From Oscillospiraceae bacterium (lineage in GTDB: Bacteria; Bacillota; Clostridia; Oscillospirales; Ruminococcaceae): a stretch of 59,559 nucleotides of DNA. Under the pieces are notes generated by a model. That model ran no database searches. It was not told where the DNA came from and saw nothing but the letters and a program-made list of their open reading frames with translations. Location of the stretch: NCBI GenBank assembly GCA_017435565.1, contig JAFSEU010000032.1, positions 1 through 59,559 of the forward strand, written 5' to 3'. Position 1 is the first letter of the stretch. Every line of letters begins with the position of its first letter. Positions 7,901-18,503 of this stretch are shown here, piece after piece. Made by a program: the position numbers and the translations under genes.

Positions 7901-9778
7901 ATGGAAAAGAAAGAATTTAAAGCCGAATCCAAGCGACTGCTTGATTTGATGATCAACTCGATTTACACAAATAAGGAAATTTTTCTGCGTGAGCTTATTT
8001 CAAACGCAAGTGATGCAATTGATAAGCTGTACTTTATTTCACTTACCGATGAAAAGGTTGGTCTTAGTAGAAGCGATTTTGCAATAAATATTGAGATTCT
8101 AAAGGATGAGGGCATTCTTAAAATATCCGATAACGGTATCGGAATGACTAAAGATGAACTTGAAAACAATCTTGGAACAATCGCAAAAAGCGGTTCTTTG
8201 AATTTTAAGGAAAATAATGAGCTTGACGAAAACGTTGATATCATCGGACAGTTCGGCGTTGGTTTTTATTCTGCATTTATGGTCGCGGACAGTGTAACGG
8301 TAAAGAGCCGTTCTTATAATGCCGACGAAGCTTATATGTGGAAATCTCAGGGCGCCGATGGTTATACTATTGAGCCATGTGACAAAGAAAGCGTTGGTAC
8401 TGAGATTATTCTTGAAATAAAGGAAGATACTGAAGAGGGTGAGTACAGCAAGTTCCTTGAACAGTTCTTCATTCAGGATATTGTCAAGAAATATTCTGAT
8501 TATATCAGATATCCCATCAAGATGGATAAGGTTATTTCCAGACAAAAGGAAGACAGTGATGAGCTTGAAAAGCACATTGAAAATGTTACGCTCAACAGTA
8601 TGATTCCTATCTGGAGAAAGAACAAGGCTGAGGTTTCCGATAAGGAATATAATGATTTTTACAGAGATAAGTTCTATGATTATTCCGAACCCCTTGCTCA
8701 CATTCATATGAAGAGTGAGGGTGCGGCAATGTTCAATGCTGTGCTGTATATTCCTTCAAAAGCGCCATATGATTTCTATTCAAAGCAGTATGAAAAAGGA
8801 TTGAAGCTGTTTTCAAGCGGCGTTATGATTATGGATAAATGCGCCGACCTTTTGCCTGATTATTTCAGCTTTGTAAAGGGCGTTGTTGACAGCGAGGACC
8901 TTTCACTGAATATTTCCAGAGAAATACTGCAACAGGACCGCCAGTTGAAAATTATTGCAAGAGGCATTGAGCGTGCTGTAAAGAACGAGCTGAAGAAGAT
9001 GCTTGAAAATGACAGGGAAAAATACGAAGAATTTTTCAAGGCGTTCGGTTTGCAGCTTAAATACGGCATTTATCAGAGCTTTGGCCAGAATGCCGATGCT
9101 GTTAAGGACCTTTTGATGTTTGATTCATCGCTTGAAGGCAAAAAGGTTACTCTTGCCGAGTATGTTTCACGCATGAAGGAAGACCAGAAATATATCTACT
9201 ACGCAACAGGCGCAAATGCTGCTCAGATTGAAAATCTTCCTCAGACAGAGATGCTTCGTGAAAAAGGATTTGAGATCCTTTATTTTACAGATGATGTTGA
9301 TGAATTCGCCGTGAAGATGATGAACACATATTCCGAAAAGGAATTCAGAAGCGTTTCTTCGGGTGATATTGATACAAGCGATGAAGAATCGGCCGAGATT
9401 AAGACAATGAATGAAATGAATGCGCAGATGCTTGATTTTGTCAAGGATTCACTCGGTGGCAACGTTGCTAAGGTTTGCGTTTCGCAGCGTTTGAAAACAC
9501 ATCCTGTTTGCCTTACAACCGATGGCGATCTTTCGCTTGAAATGGAAAAGGTTCTTAATTCAATGCCCAATGTCAGCGAAAAGGTGAAGGCTCAGCGTGT
9601 GCTTGAAATCAATGCTTCACACCCTGTATTTGCTGCTATGGCAAAGCTTTATGAAAACGACAAGGAAAAGCTTAAAAAATATGCAACGCTTCTCTACAAT
9701 CAGGCACTTCTTATCGAGGGAATGCCGATTGAAGACCCTACAGCCTTCTCCGAGCTTATTTGTGAGCTTATGGTATAA
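7901..9778 (+). CDS. htpG: Molecular chaperone HtpG (bacterial Hsp90)
   Basis: A 625-residue ATP-dependent cytosolic chaperone. GHKL ATPase motifs are in order: [12 protein letters not shown] (Asn/Asp of box I, near residue 33), [13 protein letters not shown] (near 76), and [15 protein letters not shown] (near 119). The middle domain holds the ATP-sensing arginine in [10 protein letters not shown] near 335, and the C-terminal dimerisation domain is complete, so the gene is intact. AAGGAGGA sits 7 bases before the ATG. It is a single gene controlled by the CIRCE element, which places it in the HrcA regulon instead of the HrcA-independent class described for Bacillus htpG. Confidence 0.97.
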   Translation: MEKKEFKAESKRLLDLMINSIYTNKEIFLRELISNASDAIDKLYFISLTDEKVGLSRSDFAINIEILKDEGILKISDNGIGMTKDELENNLGTIAKSGSLNFKENNELDENVDIIGQFGVGFYSAFMVADSVTVKSRSYNADEAYMWKSQGADGYTIEPCDKESVGTEIILEIKEDTEEGEYSKFLEQFFIQDIVKKYSDYIRYPIKMDKVISRQKEDSDELEKHIENVTLNSMIPIWRKNKAEVSDKEYNDFYRDKFYDYSEPLAHIHMKSEGAAMFNAVLYIPSKAPYDFYSKQYEKGLKLFSSGVMIMDKCADLLPDYFSFVKGVVDSEDLSLNISREILQQDRQLKIIARGIERAVKNELKKMLENDREKYEEFFKAFGLQLKYGIYQSFGQNADAVKDLLMFDSSLEGKKVTLAEYVSRMKEDQKYIYYATGANAAQIENLPQTEMLREKGFEILYFTDDVDEFAVKMMNTYSEKEFRSVSSGDIDTSDEESAEIKTMNEMNAQMLDFVKDSLGGNVAKVCVSQRLKTHPVCLTTDGDLSLEMEKVLNSMPNVSEKVKAQRVLEINASHPVFAAMAKLYENDKEKLKKYATLLYNQALLIEGMPIEDPTAFSELICELMV

Positions 9779-9786
9779 GAATATGT

Positions 9787-9818
9787 AAAAAAGTCCGCAT
9801 TGTTTTGCGGACTTTTTT
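9787..9818 (+). terminator. Terminator of htpG
   Basis: AAAAAAGTCCGCA / TGCGGACTTTTTT, a strong stem with terminal T run. Confidence 0.88.
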
Positions 9819-9863
9819 GCTGTTTTTCGACACAAAACGTGTGTCACTCAGACTGAATTTTTC

Positions 9864-9892
9864 TTGACTTTGCAGGCGCTTTGTGGTATCAT
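9864..9892 (+). promoter_or_regulatory. Sigma-A promoter of uppP
   Basis: TTGACT, 17 bases, TATCAT. Confidence 0.65.
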
Positions 9893-9950
9893 ATATAATA
9901 AGTATGGCTATGTAGTTCTGTTAGAAATTGCAGCAATAAAGGAGACGGCT

Positions 9951-10823
9951 ATGAAAGATATAATTGACGCAATAGTTCAGGCGATTATTCAGGGATTGAC
10001 GGAGTTTTTGCCCGTTTCAAGCTCGGGACACCTGAAGCTTTATCAGCATTTTACCAATCAGGCACCCGAAGAGGGGACGTTTATGCTTGTTGTTCTTCAC
10101 TTAGGAACACTGCTTGCGGTAATTATTGCTTTTAAAGATACTGTATGGGCGCTTTGTAAAGAGCTTTTTGGAGCATTTAAAGATATTTTTACAGGAAAGT
10201 TCAGCTTGAAAAATATGAATCCCGATAGACGTATGCTTGTTATGCTGTTTATTTCCTGCCTTGTGCTGATTCCGTTTTACATACTCAACAAGCTGACAGG
10301 GATTTTTGAAATCGCAAATTTAATCGTTCTTGGTATCTGTTTTCTTTATACATCGGGTATTCTTTATCTTTCCGATAAAAAGAAGGATACTAAGAAGACA
10401 ATCGGCGACATTACCGTAAAGGATGCATTAACTGTCGGACTTTTTCAGTGTATTGCCCTTTTCCCGGGAATTTCACGTTCGGGTTCGACAATTTCCGGCG
10501 GTCTTTTCCGTGATTTTGACAGAGAAACTGCGGTGAAATATTCATTCGTTCTTGGTATTCCCGCAATTCTGGGCGGATGTGTTTCAGAGCTCTCTGATGC
10601 ACTTTCAGGTGAGCTTGAAGTACTTATTGTGCCGGCTTTAATCGGATTTGTCACAGCAGCAATTGTAGGTCTGCTTGCAATTAAAATGGTCAATATGCTT
10701 ATTAAATCTGACAATTTTAAAGTTTTCTCGATTTATACACTTATAATCGGTTTGTTGACCGTTACCTGCGGAATTATCGAGCTTTGCGCAGGAAAGCAGA
10801 TTTTTGAGCTTATATCAAAGTAA
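9951..10823 (+). CDS. uppP: Undecaprenyl-diphosphatase (UppP/BacA)
   Basis: A 290-residue polytopic membrane enzyme that removes a phosphate from undecaprenyl pyrophosphate to recycle the lipid carrier for peptidoglycan and other wall polymers; it also gives bacitracin tolerance. The two active-site repeats are seen: EFLPVSSSGHL near residue 20 and LFPGISRSGSTI near 170. About eight membrane segments follow the family pattern. I start at 9951 because GGAGACGG lies just upstream; a longer frame back to 9864 overlaps the promoter. Confidence 0.96.
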   Translation: MKDIIDAIVQAIIQGLTEFLPVSSSGHLKLYQHFTNQAPEEGTFMLVVLHLGTLLAVIIAFKDTVWALCKELFGAFKDIFTGKFSLKNMNPDRRMLVMLFISCLVLIPFYILNKLTGIFEIANLIVLGICFLYTSGILYLSDKKKDTKKTIGDITVKDALTVGLFQCIALFPGISRSGSTISGGLFRDFDRETAVKYSFVLGIPAILGGCVSELSDALSGELEVLIVPALIGFVTAAIVGLLAIKMVNMLIKSDNFKVFSIYTLIIGLLTVTCGIIELCAGKQIFELISK

Positions 10824-10858
10824 AATATAAATAATCCTTATTCGGAGGTCAAGTCTAA

Positions 10859-13525
10859 ATGGGCTTTAAAGAAGACGAAAAGAAATCAACCTCACAGTCG
10901 GGCACAAAGCGCATCAGCGCAAAACAGCGCCGCGAAAATGAAGAAAGGGAAAAAATGCAGCGCCGCCGTAATCAATCATGGTCGGTGGTTCTGTTTGCTT
11001 TGGGCATTTTCACGCTGTTTCTTACTCTTGTGGAAGGCAGTGCGGGCTGGAGCAAGCTGTTTTATGGATTCCGTGGAATTTTCGGTGTGGGTGTTTTCTT
11101 CGTTCCGATAATTCTGTTCTATATTGCTCTGCTAAAGGCAAAACAGATTAACGAGACAACAGTTTTTGCAAAAATCATTGAAGTTTCGCTTATGTTTTTA
11201 CTGGTTACTGCTGCGGTGCAGATTATTGCTGTGGGAACTGTTTTGCCCGAAGGCAAACAGGGCTTTGCGCAAAGTATAAAATTTTTGTTTATTGAGGGCA
11301 AAAAACTCAACGGCGGCGGTATTGTCGGCGGTATTCTGAGCTCAATTCTGCTTAATCTCGGAAAAGTCGGAGCAACAATTGTTGTACTGCTTTTGATATT
11401 TATTCTTGTGATGTTTATTCTTGACCTGAGCTTGCCTGAGCTGTTTGCTCTTGTTACAAAGCCATTTAAGAGCGCTGCCAGCGCTGTTGTTGACGATCGC
11501 AACGAAATGCATCGTCAAAAGGAAGAAAACCGCGCAAAGGTTTCAGACAAGGAAAATACTGCTGATGCTCAGCGTGCAAAAAATGCTGAAGATTCACGCA
11601 AGAATGCTAAGAAAGCAAAAAGCGATATTGATATAGATATTGAGCCGAAGCCTGTTGGTACACCGCATATTCCGATGATTTCACCAATTGACGAAATTAA
11701 TATGGGGAATAAGAAGAATGTAAAGGAAAAGAAATTTGAGTTTGATATTCCGATTTCCGGTCAAACGGTAAGTTCCAAAAGCAGTACCGAAGTGCAAGTG
11801 CAAAATGAAAATGCACAGTCTGCGCCGCAAACACCGGGGCTTAAAAAGCTGTTTCCGGATTTGTCCGATATGTCAAATACAAATATTGCAAACAGCATCA
11901 ATGCTGAAAGTGTAAAGACTGAATCGGTTGTTTCTGATGTACAGCTTGAGAAAAAATCTGACAATTCAGAGCTTGACGCACTAATTGAAAAGAACACAAA
12001 GAAAATTGAAGAGAAGAAGGACGAAAATTTAAAAGAACATCAGCATACCTTACCGCCAATTTCACTTCTGAAGAATTATGACAATTCGAAGAATGACAGG
12101 CAGGCACGCACTGAAATGCAGCAGAACAGCGAGCTTCTTGTAAAGACGCTTTCTGATTTTAAGGTCGAAGCTAAGGTTGTTGACATTCACAGAGGCCCGT
12201 CGGTAACAAGATATGAGCTTCAGCCGGCAATGGGTGTCAAGATTTCAAAAATCACTTCGCTTTCTGATGATATTATGATGAAGCTCAAAGCAGAAGGTGT
12301 TCGCATTGAAGCACCTATTCCCGGTAAGGACGCTGTCGGCATTGAAGTACCCAATAAGGTAAAGGATACCGTTTCGTTCCGTTCGATGATTGAATCGTAC
12401 GAGTTCGGTCAGATGCGAAAGAATACAAAGCTTGCAATTGCAATCGGCAAGGATATTGACGGTAATATTATTGTCGGTGACATTGCAAAAATGCCACATA
12501 TGATTGTTGCCGGAACGACCGGATCGGGTAAATCTGTTTGCACCTGCTCAATGATTATGAGCATTCTTTACAACGCAACTCCCGATGAGGTCAAGCTTAT
12601 ACTAATTGACCCGAAATTGGTTGAATTTCCGAGGTTTAACGGGATACCGCATCTTCTTATGCCTGTAATTACCGACCCGAATAAGGCTGCAGGTGCGCTG
12701 AACTGGTCGGTTCAGATGATGCTTTCACGCTATCAGAAATTCAATGAAGCGGGTGTCAGCGATATTGCAAGCTATAACACTCTTGCAAAGGACAGTCCGG
12801 ATTTTGAATATATGCCTAACGTTGTTATTTTTATTGATGAGTTTGCCGATTTGATGATGGCGGCAAAGAACGACGTTGAAAAAGCAGTGTGCCGAATTGC
12901 GCAGATGGCACGAGCTGCAGGTATGCACCTTATCATCGCAACACAGAGACCTACCGTTGATGTTGTTACAGGTCTTGTAAAGGCAAACATCCCCAGCCGT
13001 ATCGCATTGAAGACATTTGCAAAAATTGATAGCGTTACCGTGCTTGATATGGCGGGAGCTGAGTCCATGCTCGGAAACGGTGATATGCTTTATTTCCCGA
13101 TAGGTCTGAAAAAGCCCAAGCGCGTGCAGGGCTGCTTCTGCTCACCTGAAGAGGTCAAGAATGTTGTTGAATTTCTGACCAAGGACGGCAAGGCTACATA
13201 TGATGAAAATATTACTGCTGAAATCGAAAGTATGATTCCTGTTGAGAAGGGCGCTGATAAATCGGGCAGTTCTTCAGGTGATGATATTGATTACAGCGAT
13301 GACAACGCAGTTCTTGAAAGAGCAATCGAGGTCGTTGTCGAAATGGGACAGGCTTCGACCACAAGCTTGCAGAAAAAATTAAAGCTCGGATATGCAAGAG
13401 CTTCGAGAATTATGGATGAGCTTGAGGAAATCGGCGTTGTCGGCCCCTATGAGGGCGCAAAGCCAAGACGTGTTTTGATGACGCATCAGCAGCTTGCTGA
13501 AAGACGTCTGAGAAATCAGGATTAA
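10859..13525 (+). CDS. FtsK/SpoIIIE-type DNA translocase
   Basis: An 888-residue motor that pumps chromosomal DNA through the division or sporulation septum. A basic N-terminus is followed by four membrane helices (about 40-195), a low-complexity charged linker (about 200-410), the alpha/beta RecA-like motor with Walker A GTTGSGKS at about 552 and Walker B VVIFIDEFADLM near 655, and the C-terminal gamma winged helix (LKLGYARASRIMDELEEIG) that reads KOPS/SRS polarity sequences. GGAGGT is 10 bases from the ATG. With sigK nearby, a SpoIIIE role is likely, but one gene may serve both purposes, so I give no symbol. Confidence 0.93.
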   Translation: MGFKEDEKKSTSQSGTKRISAKQRRENEEREKMQRRRNQSWSVVLFALGIFTLFLTLVEGSAGWSKLFYGFRGIFGVGVFFVPIILFYIALLKAKQINETTVFAKIIEVSLMFLLVTAAVQIIAVGTVLPEGKQGFAQSIKFLFIEGKKLNGGGIVGGILSSILLNLGKVGATIVVLLLIFILVMFILDLSLPELFALVTKPFKSAASAVVDDRNEMHRQKEENRAKVSDKENTADAQRAKNAEDSRKNAKKAKSDIDIDIEPKPVGTPHIPMISPIDEINMGNKKNVKEKKFEFDIPISGQTVSSKSSTEVQVQNENAQSAPQTPGLKKLFPDLSDMSNTNIANSINAESVKTESVVSDVQLEKKSDNSELDALIEKNTKKIEEKKDENLKEHQHTLPPISLLKNYDNSKNDRQARTEMQQNSELLVKTLSDFKVEAKVVDIHRGPSVTRYELQPAMGVKISKITSLSDDIMMKLKAEGVRIEAPIPGKDAVGIEVPNKVKDTVSFRSMIESYEFGQMRKNTKLAIAIGKDIDGNIIVGDIAKMPHMIVAGTTGSGKSVCTCSMIMSILYNATPDEVKLILIDPKLVEFPRFNGIPHLLMPVITDPNKAAGALNWSVQMMLSRYQKFNEAGVSDIASYNTLAKDSPDFEYMPNVVIFIDEFADLMMAAKNDVEKAVCRIAQMARAAGMHLIIATQRPTVDVVTGLVKANIPSRIALKTFAKIDSVTVLDMAGAESMLGNGDMLYFPIGLKKPKRVQGCFCSPEEVKNVVEFLTKDGKATYDENITAEIESMIPVEKGADKSGSSSGDDIDYSDDNAVLERAIEVVVEMGQASTTSLQKKLKLGYARASRIMDELEEIGVVGPYEGAKPRRVLMTHQQLAERRLRNQD

Positions 13526-13542
13526 ATTACAAAGGATAGTTT

Positions 13543-15438
13543 ATGCTTGAAAGAAAAGCTTTTTTACCGATAACAAAGCAGGATATGCTTGATAGGGGAA
13601 TCACTCAGTTTGATTTTATCTGCGTGACTGGGGATGCATATGTTGACCACCCCAGCTTTGGTATTGCTATAATTTCCCGTGTTGTAGAAGCTATGGGCTT
13701 CAGCGTTGGAATTATTGCTCAACCCGACTGGAAATCTGATACTGATTTTAAAATTTTTGGCAGACCAAAATATGCTTTTTTAGTTACATCGGGCAATATT
13801 GATTCAATGGTTGCACATTATACATCGGCAAAAAAGCGTCGTTCGGATGATGCATATACCGCAGGTGGTAAAGCTGGAAAACGCCCTGACAGAGCGTTGA
13901 CAGTTTATTGTAACAGACTGCGTGAAATTTATGGCGATGTGCCGATAGCAGTTGGCGGGCTTGAAGCCTCGTTGCGACGTTTCGCCCATTATGATTACTG
14001 GGCTGATGAGGTTTATCCTTCAATTCTTGTTGATTCCAAAGCTGATTTGCTTATGTTCGGAATGGGTGAGCGTTCGGTGCGCGAAATTGCCCTGCGCCTT
14101 TCTCAGGGTGAGGATATACATTCTCTGCGTGATATCAGAGGAACCTGTTTTCTTGTTGACCCGAAAGAAACGCCGCTTGGCGCGAAGGAATGTCCCTCGT
14201 TTGAGCAAGTGTGCAAATCAAAGGAGCTTTATGCAAAGGCCTGCAAGCTGCAGTATGACTATCAGGATGAGGTTTACGGAAAGGTTATTATTCAGCGCCA
14301 TGGTAATAAGATGCTTGTACAGAATCCGCCTGCATTAAGCCTTTCAACGCAGGAAATGGATGAGGTTTATGCGCTTGACTTTGCGAGGGCTTATCATGTT
14401 GATTATGAAGCTTTGGGTGGCGTTCCCGGAATTGAAGAAGTAGAGTTTTCCATTACCCACAACAGGGGATGCTTCGGAAACTGTAATTTCTGCTCAATTG
14501 CATTGCACCAGGGAAGAAAAATTACCGTTCGCAGTCACGACTCAATTCTCAGCGAAGCTGAAAAGCTGACGAAAATGTCGAATTTCAAAGGCTATATTCA
14601 CGACGTTGGCGGGCCGAGCGCAAATTTCAGACATCCTTCGTGCAAAAAGCAGGAGAAAAACGGTTTGTGTATGGGCAAAAAATGTCTGGCACCTACGCCC
14701 TGCAAGGCTCTTGACGCTGACCATAGTGATTATGTCAGCCTTTTGCGTAAGTTGCGCAGCATTAAAAGTGTCAAAAAGGTTTTTGTTCGTTCGGGCATTC
14801 GTTTTGACTACCTTCTTGAGGATAAGGACGACACTTTTTTCAAGGAGCTTGTTGAGCATCATATCAGCGGACAGCTTAAGGTTGCTCCTGAGCATTGTGC
14901 TTCAAATGTACTTGACTTTATGGGAAAGCCCCATATTGAAGCTTATAAAAAATTCTCTGATAAATTCTATAAATATACAAAGCAATGCGGTAAGGAGCAG
15001 TATCTTGTACCGTACCTTATGTCATCGCATCCGGGCTGCACTCTGAATGATGCAATTGAACTTGCATTGTTTTTGAAAGAAAACCGTATTCGTCCCGAGC
15101 AGGTACAAGATTTTTATCCGACACCGGGAACGATTTCGACCTGTATGTATTATACAGGGCTTGATCCGTATACAATGAAAAAGCTGTATGTTCCCAAAAC
15201 AGCTGAGGATAAAGCAATGCAAAGGGCGCTGCTGCAGTATTTCAATCCTAAGAATCACGAGATTGTGATTAAGGCTTTGAAGATTGCAAACCGACGCGAT
15301 CTTATCGGTAACAGCGCAAAATGCCTTGTAAAGCCTTTGAATGAGAACAACCGAAGCGGAGCAAATATCCAATGGAAAAACCAATCAAAGAAAAAACCGA
15401 AGAACAGGTTAAAATCTTATCCAAAAACAAAGCGTTGA
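13543..15438 (+). CDS. YgiQ-family radical SAM protein
   Basis: A 631-residue protein with an N-terminal cobalamin-binding-like region (residues about 15-200) and a radical SAM core whose cluster cysteines are CFGNCNFC at 310-317. The C-terminal part carries the family extension (FYPTPGTISTCMYYTGLDP, near 525). YgiQ proteins are widespread and their substrate is not established. The gene follows ftsK after 17 bases and its last 67 bases overlap the start of the next gene, suggesting one transcript. Confidence 0.92.
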   Translation: MLERKAFLPITKQDMLDRGITQFDFICVTGDAYVDHPSFGIAIISRVVEAMGFSVGIIAQPDWKSDTDFKIFGRPKYAFLVTSGNIDSMVAHYTSAKKRRSDDAYTAGGKAGKRPDRALTVYCNRLREIYGDVPIAVGGLEASLRRFAHYDYWADEVYPSILVDSKADLLMFGMGERSVREIALRLSQGEDIHSLRDIRGTCFLVDPKETPLGAKECPSFEQVCKSKELYAKACKLQYDYQDEVYGKVIIQRHGNKMLVQNPPALSLSTQEMDEVYALDFARAYHVDYEALGGVPGIEEVEFSITHNRGCFGNCNFCSIALHQGRKITVRSHDSILSEAEKLTKMSNFKGYIHDVGGPSANFRHPSCKKQEKNGLCMGKKCLAPTPCKALDADHSDYVSLLRKLRSIKSVKKVFVRSGIRFDYLLEDKDDTFFKELVEHHISGQLKVAPEHCASNVLDFMGKPHIEAYKKFSDKFYKYTKQCGKEQYLVPYLMSSHPGCTLNDAIELALFLKENRIRPEQVQDFYPTPGTISTCMYYTGLDPYTMKKLYVPKTAEDKAMQRALLQYFNPKNHEIVIKALKIANRRDLIGNSAKCLVKPLNENNRSGANIQWKNQSKKKPKNRLKSYPKTKR

Positions 15439-16325
15439 CGATTATCGGCACTCTGCTGTTTTTGATAATTACGTTGCTTGAACTGCTCGGCGTTGAGGTT
15501 TATGATACAATTTACGAAACGCTCGGTCTTAAGGAAAAGCCGCTTGATGTCAACTGTGAGCTGTCAGTACATTACATAGACGTAGGACAGGGTGATTGTT
15601 CACTCATTATCAGCGGTGAAGATACTGTTCTGATTGACTGCGGCGAAAAGACAAATACCGGCGATGTCAGTGCATATCTCGATTCGCTTGATATAACTCA
15701 GATAGATTATCTTATTGCGACGCATCCGCATTCTGACCATATCGGTTCGATGTCATATATTATTGAAAATTATGATATTGGTAAAGTGATTGCACCGAAG
15801 CTGCCGATGGCGCTTGTTCCTGCTTCGGGATGCTATATTGATTTTCTTACGGCGGTTAGCGAAAAAGGTTTGAGCATTACGCCTGCTGATGCCAATGATG
15901 AATATGTGCTTGACGGCGGAAGTATCCTTAAGATTATTGGTCCTGTTGGGTTTGATAACGAGCTTAATAACGCATCAGTTATCTGTAGAATTGTCCATGG
16001 TGAAAACAGCTTTCTTTTTACTGGTGACGCGGAAAAGTCGGCGGAGATAAGGCTCGTTGAAAGTGCAGCGTATCTTGAATCTGATGTGCTGAAAGTAGGA
16101 CATCACGGTTCATCATATTCATCGTGCAGTGATTTTCTGGATGAAGTCAAGCCGAGCGTTGCGGTAATAAGTGTCGGTGCCGATAATGATTACAACCATC
16201 CCGGTGATGATGTGATTGAAAGGCTCAGCGGTTATACCGAGAATATATATCGAACCGATATCGACGGGAATATTGTTATAGGCTCTGATGGTAATGAGCT
16301 GAAAATTCTTTGCGAAAATGACTGA
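15372..16325 (+). CDS. ComEC/Rec2-like metallo-beta-lactamase protein, membrane anchored
   Basis: A 317-residue protein with one N-terminal membrane helix (about 21-42) and an extracytoplasmic MBL domain that resembles the hydrolase domain of ComEC but lacks the competence channel. Ligand motif HPHSDH at 118-123, then GDAEKSAE near 222 and VGHHGSSYS near 243. Homologues are called ComEC-like or late-competence hydrolases; DNA hydrolysis is inferred from the fold. It begins inside the YgiQ gene with GGAG 9 bases before the ATG. The 67-base overlap is long, so a later start is possible, but the membrane helix would then be lost. Confidence 0.82.
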   Translation: MEKPIKEKTEEQVKILSKNKALTIIGTLLFLIITLLELLGVEVYDTIYETLGLKEKPLDVNCELSVHYIDVGQGDCSLIISGEDTVLIDCGEKTNTGDVSAYLDSLDITQIDYLIATHPHSDHIGSMSYIIENYDIGKVIAPKLPMALVPASGCYIDFLTAVSEKGLSITPADANDEYVLDGGSILKIIGPVGFDNELNNASVICRIVHGENSFLFTGDAEKSAEIRLVESAAYLESDVLKVGHHGSSYSSCSDFLDEVKPSVAVISVGADNDYNHPGDDVIERLSGYTENIYRTDIDGNIVIGSDGNELKILCEND

Positions 16326-16349
16326 CATAAATTTTTATGGGGTGACATT

Positions 16350-16562
16350 ATGATTTTGGTTAACAGATTTGAGGGCGAATATGCCGTTTGTGAAGAAAAC
16401 GGGAGCATAATAAATGTTGATGTCAGACTTTTCGGAGAAAATGTTTGTGAAGGTGACGCAGTTGTAATGTCAACCAGAGGCGTGTATGAAACAGATGAGG
16501 GGCTGACCAACGCCCTTAAAGATAAAGCAAGAACTCTTTCAGAGAGGCTGTTTGAAGAATGA
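16350..16562 (+). CDS. DUF3006-family small protein
   Basis: Seventy residues beginning MILVNRFEGEYAV, the typical N-terminus of DUF3006, a small beta-barrel-like protein of unknown function that is often beside ComEC-like hydrolases, as here. Its stop overlaps the start of the next gene by four bases (ATGA). GGGGTGAC precedes the ATG. Confidence 0.8.
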   Translation: MILVNRFEGEYAVCEENGSIINVDVRLFGENVCEGDAVVMSTRGVYETDEGLTNALKDKARTLSERLFEE

Positions 16563-17824
16563 ATGATAAAAAATATGATTTTCTGGTAGTCGGTGGTGGA
16601 GCCAGCGGTTTGTATGCAGCAGTTACTGCAGCAAAGAACGGCTTAAGAACGCTTGTTCTTGAACGTAATGAGCGAATCGGTAAAAAGCTGCTGATTACTG
16701 GTAAAGGCAGATGTAATGTGACCAACAACTGCACACACAGTGAGCTGATTGCTGCTGTTGCAAAGAACCCGAGATTTTTGTACGGTGCTTTTTCACGATT
16801 GACTCCTGCTGATGTGATGACTTTTTTTGAAAGCTTTGGTGTCACCTTGAAAACCGAAAGGGGAAAGAGGGTTTTTCCGCAAAGTGATAAGGCATCGGAT
16901 GTTGTAAAGGCATTTGACTTGGCATTGAAGAAATACGGTGCTGATGTCATCTTGTCGAGACGTGTTACTGAATTGATGCTTCAGGATGGACATATGTGCG
17001 GTGTGAAATGCGACGATGATGAGTATTTTGCCGATAATGTCCTTATAGCAACCGGCGGCAAAAGCTATCCGCTTACAGGCTCCACTGGTGACGGTTATAT
17101 ATTGGCAGAATCGTCAGGGCATAATATTACTGAACTGTGTGGTTCGCTTGTGCCGATTGAAATTGCCCAAAAAGACTGTTCCGATATGATGGGACTTACT
17201 CTGAAGAATGTTACGCTTACGCTGAAAAATAAAGCAAGCGGCAAGGTTGTATTCTCCGATATGGGCGAAATGCTCTTTACACATTTTGGAATGTCAGGCC
17301 CGCTTGTTTTGTCAGCCAGCTCACATATAAATAATAACGATATTAAAAATTATGAGATTATTATTGATCTTAAGCCGGGCTTGAATGTACAACAACTTGA
17401 CGCACGCTTGCTGAGGGATTTTTCAAATTCGCTGAATAAGAATTTTGAAAATTCTTTAGGCTCACTTTTGCCGAGGAAGATGATTTCGACGATTGTAAAA
17501 AGAAGCGGCATTGATCGCGAGCAAAAGGTCAATTCTATAACAAAACAACAGCGTCAGAGGCTGTGTGAGCTTTTGAAGGAACTGAGATTTGATGTCAGCG
17601 GACTGCGCCCGATTGAAGAAGCAATTATTACAAGCGGCGGAGTCAATGTGCGCGAAATTTCGCCGAAAACAATGGAGTCAAAGCTTGTAAAGGGGCTTTA
17701 CTTTGCAGGTGAAATCCTTGATGTTGACGCATATACGGGCGGTTTTAATTTGCAGATTGCATTTTCTACAGGCTATGCCTGTGCGTGTGATGTTATAGAA
17801 AAAATCAGAGGAGGAGCTATATGA
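16559..17824 (+). CDS. BaiN/HI0933-like FAD-dependent oxidoreductase
   Basis: A 421-residue flavoprotein. The dinucleotide fold is at the N-terminus (VVGGGASGLYAA, 10-21), followed by the family motif RIGKKLLITGKGRCNVTN near 40, a second FAD contact ATGGKSYPLTGSTGDGY near 163 and the C-terminal GLYFAGEILDVDAYTGGFNLQ. Members are annotated as aminoacetone oxidase-like or BaiN; the substrate here is unknown. Overlaps both neighbours by ATGA, so it is translationally coupled to DUF3006 and cmk. Confidence 0.9.
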   Translation: MNDKKYDFLVVGGGASGLYAAVTAAKNGLRTLVLERNERIGKKLLITGKGRCNVTNNCTHSELIAAVAKNPRFLYGAFSRLTPADVMTFFESFGVTLKTERGKRVFPQSDKASDVVKAFDLALKKYGADVILSRRVTELMLQDGHMCGVKCDDDEYFADNVLIATGGKSYPLTGSTGDGYILAESSGHNITELCGSLVPIEIAQKDCSDMMGLTLKNVTLTLKNKASGKVVFSDMGEMLFTHFGMSGPLVLSASSHINNNDIKNYEIIIDLKPGLNVQQLDARLLRDFSNSLNKNFENSLGSLLPRKMISTIVKRSGIDREQKVNSITKQQRQRLCELLKELRFDVSGLRPIEEAIITSGGVNVREISPKTMESKLVKGLYFAGEILDVDAYTGGFNLQIAFSTGYACACDVIEKIRGGAI

Positions 17825-18492
17825 AAACTATCAATATCGCCATTGACGGCCCTGCGGGTGCCGGAAAAAGCTCGATTGCAAAAAGATGTGCTAAGGAGCT
17901 TGGGTTTATCTATGTTGATACCGGTGCGCTTTACCGTTCGGTTGCGCTTTTTGCTATCAGAAATGATGTGCTGACTAATGATGAGGCTGCCGTATTGGCT
18001 CTGCTGCAGAATGTAAATGTTGAGCTGAAATTTGTTGATAATGTTCAGAAGGTTTATCTCAATGGAGAAGATGTTTCGGAAGCTATAAGACAGAATGAGG
18101 TGTCAATGGGCGCGTCAAACGTTTCCGCAATTCCGAAGGTTCGTGAATTTCTGTTTAATTTGCAGAGAAGGATTGCAATGACAAATAATGTGATTATGGA
18201 TGGAAGGGATATCGGAACGGTTGTACTGCCCGATGCGGACTTGAAAATTTTTATGACAGCTTCTCCTGAAATCAGGGCGAAACGACGTTATCTTGAGCTT
18301 GAACATAAGCCCGATTGCCCTTCATTTGAGGCGCTTCTTGCTGAAATAATCCAGCGTGATTATAATGACAGTCACAGAGAAACAGCTCCTTTAAAGCAAG
18401 CTGACGATGCTGTTTTGCTTGATACAAGTGAGCTTGATTTTGAGCAGTCCGTCCAAAAGGTTATTGAGCTTATAAAATCAGTTGAAGAATAA
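17821..18492 (+). CDS. cmk: (d)CMP kinase
   Basis: A 223-residue cytosolic kinase that phosphorylates CMP and dCMP with ATP. P-loop GPAGAGKSS at 10-18, the CMP-binding DTGALYR near 36, and the DGRDIGTVV motif near 126; the lid is RRYLELE. Length is normal for the family. The order cmk-plsC-ispH/rpsA is a known clostridial arrangement. Confidence 0.96.
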   Translation: MKTINIAIDGPAGAGKSSIAKRCAKELGFIYVDTGALYRSVALFAIRNDVLTNDEAAVLALLQNVNVELKFVDNVQKVYLNGEDVSEAIRQNEVSMGASNVSAIPKVREFLFNLQRRIAMTNNVIMDGRDIGTVVLPDADLKIFMTASPEIRAKRRYLELEHKPDCPSFEALLAEIIQRDYNDSHRETAPLKQADDAVLLDTSELDFEQSVQKVIELIKSVEE

Positions 18493-18503
18493 AGAGGTCG
18501 TTT

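Noticed and set aside
8099..8707. A 202-codon open frame on the minus strand inside htpG
   Set aside because: It is antisense to a highly conserved chaperone, has low-complexity hydrophobic translation and no ribosome site.
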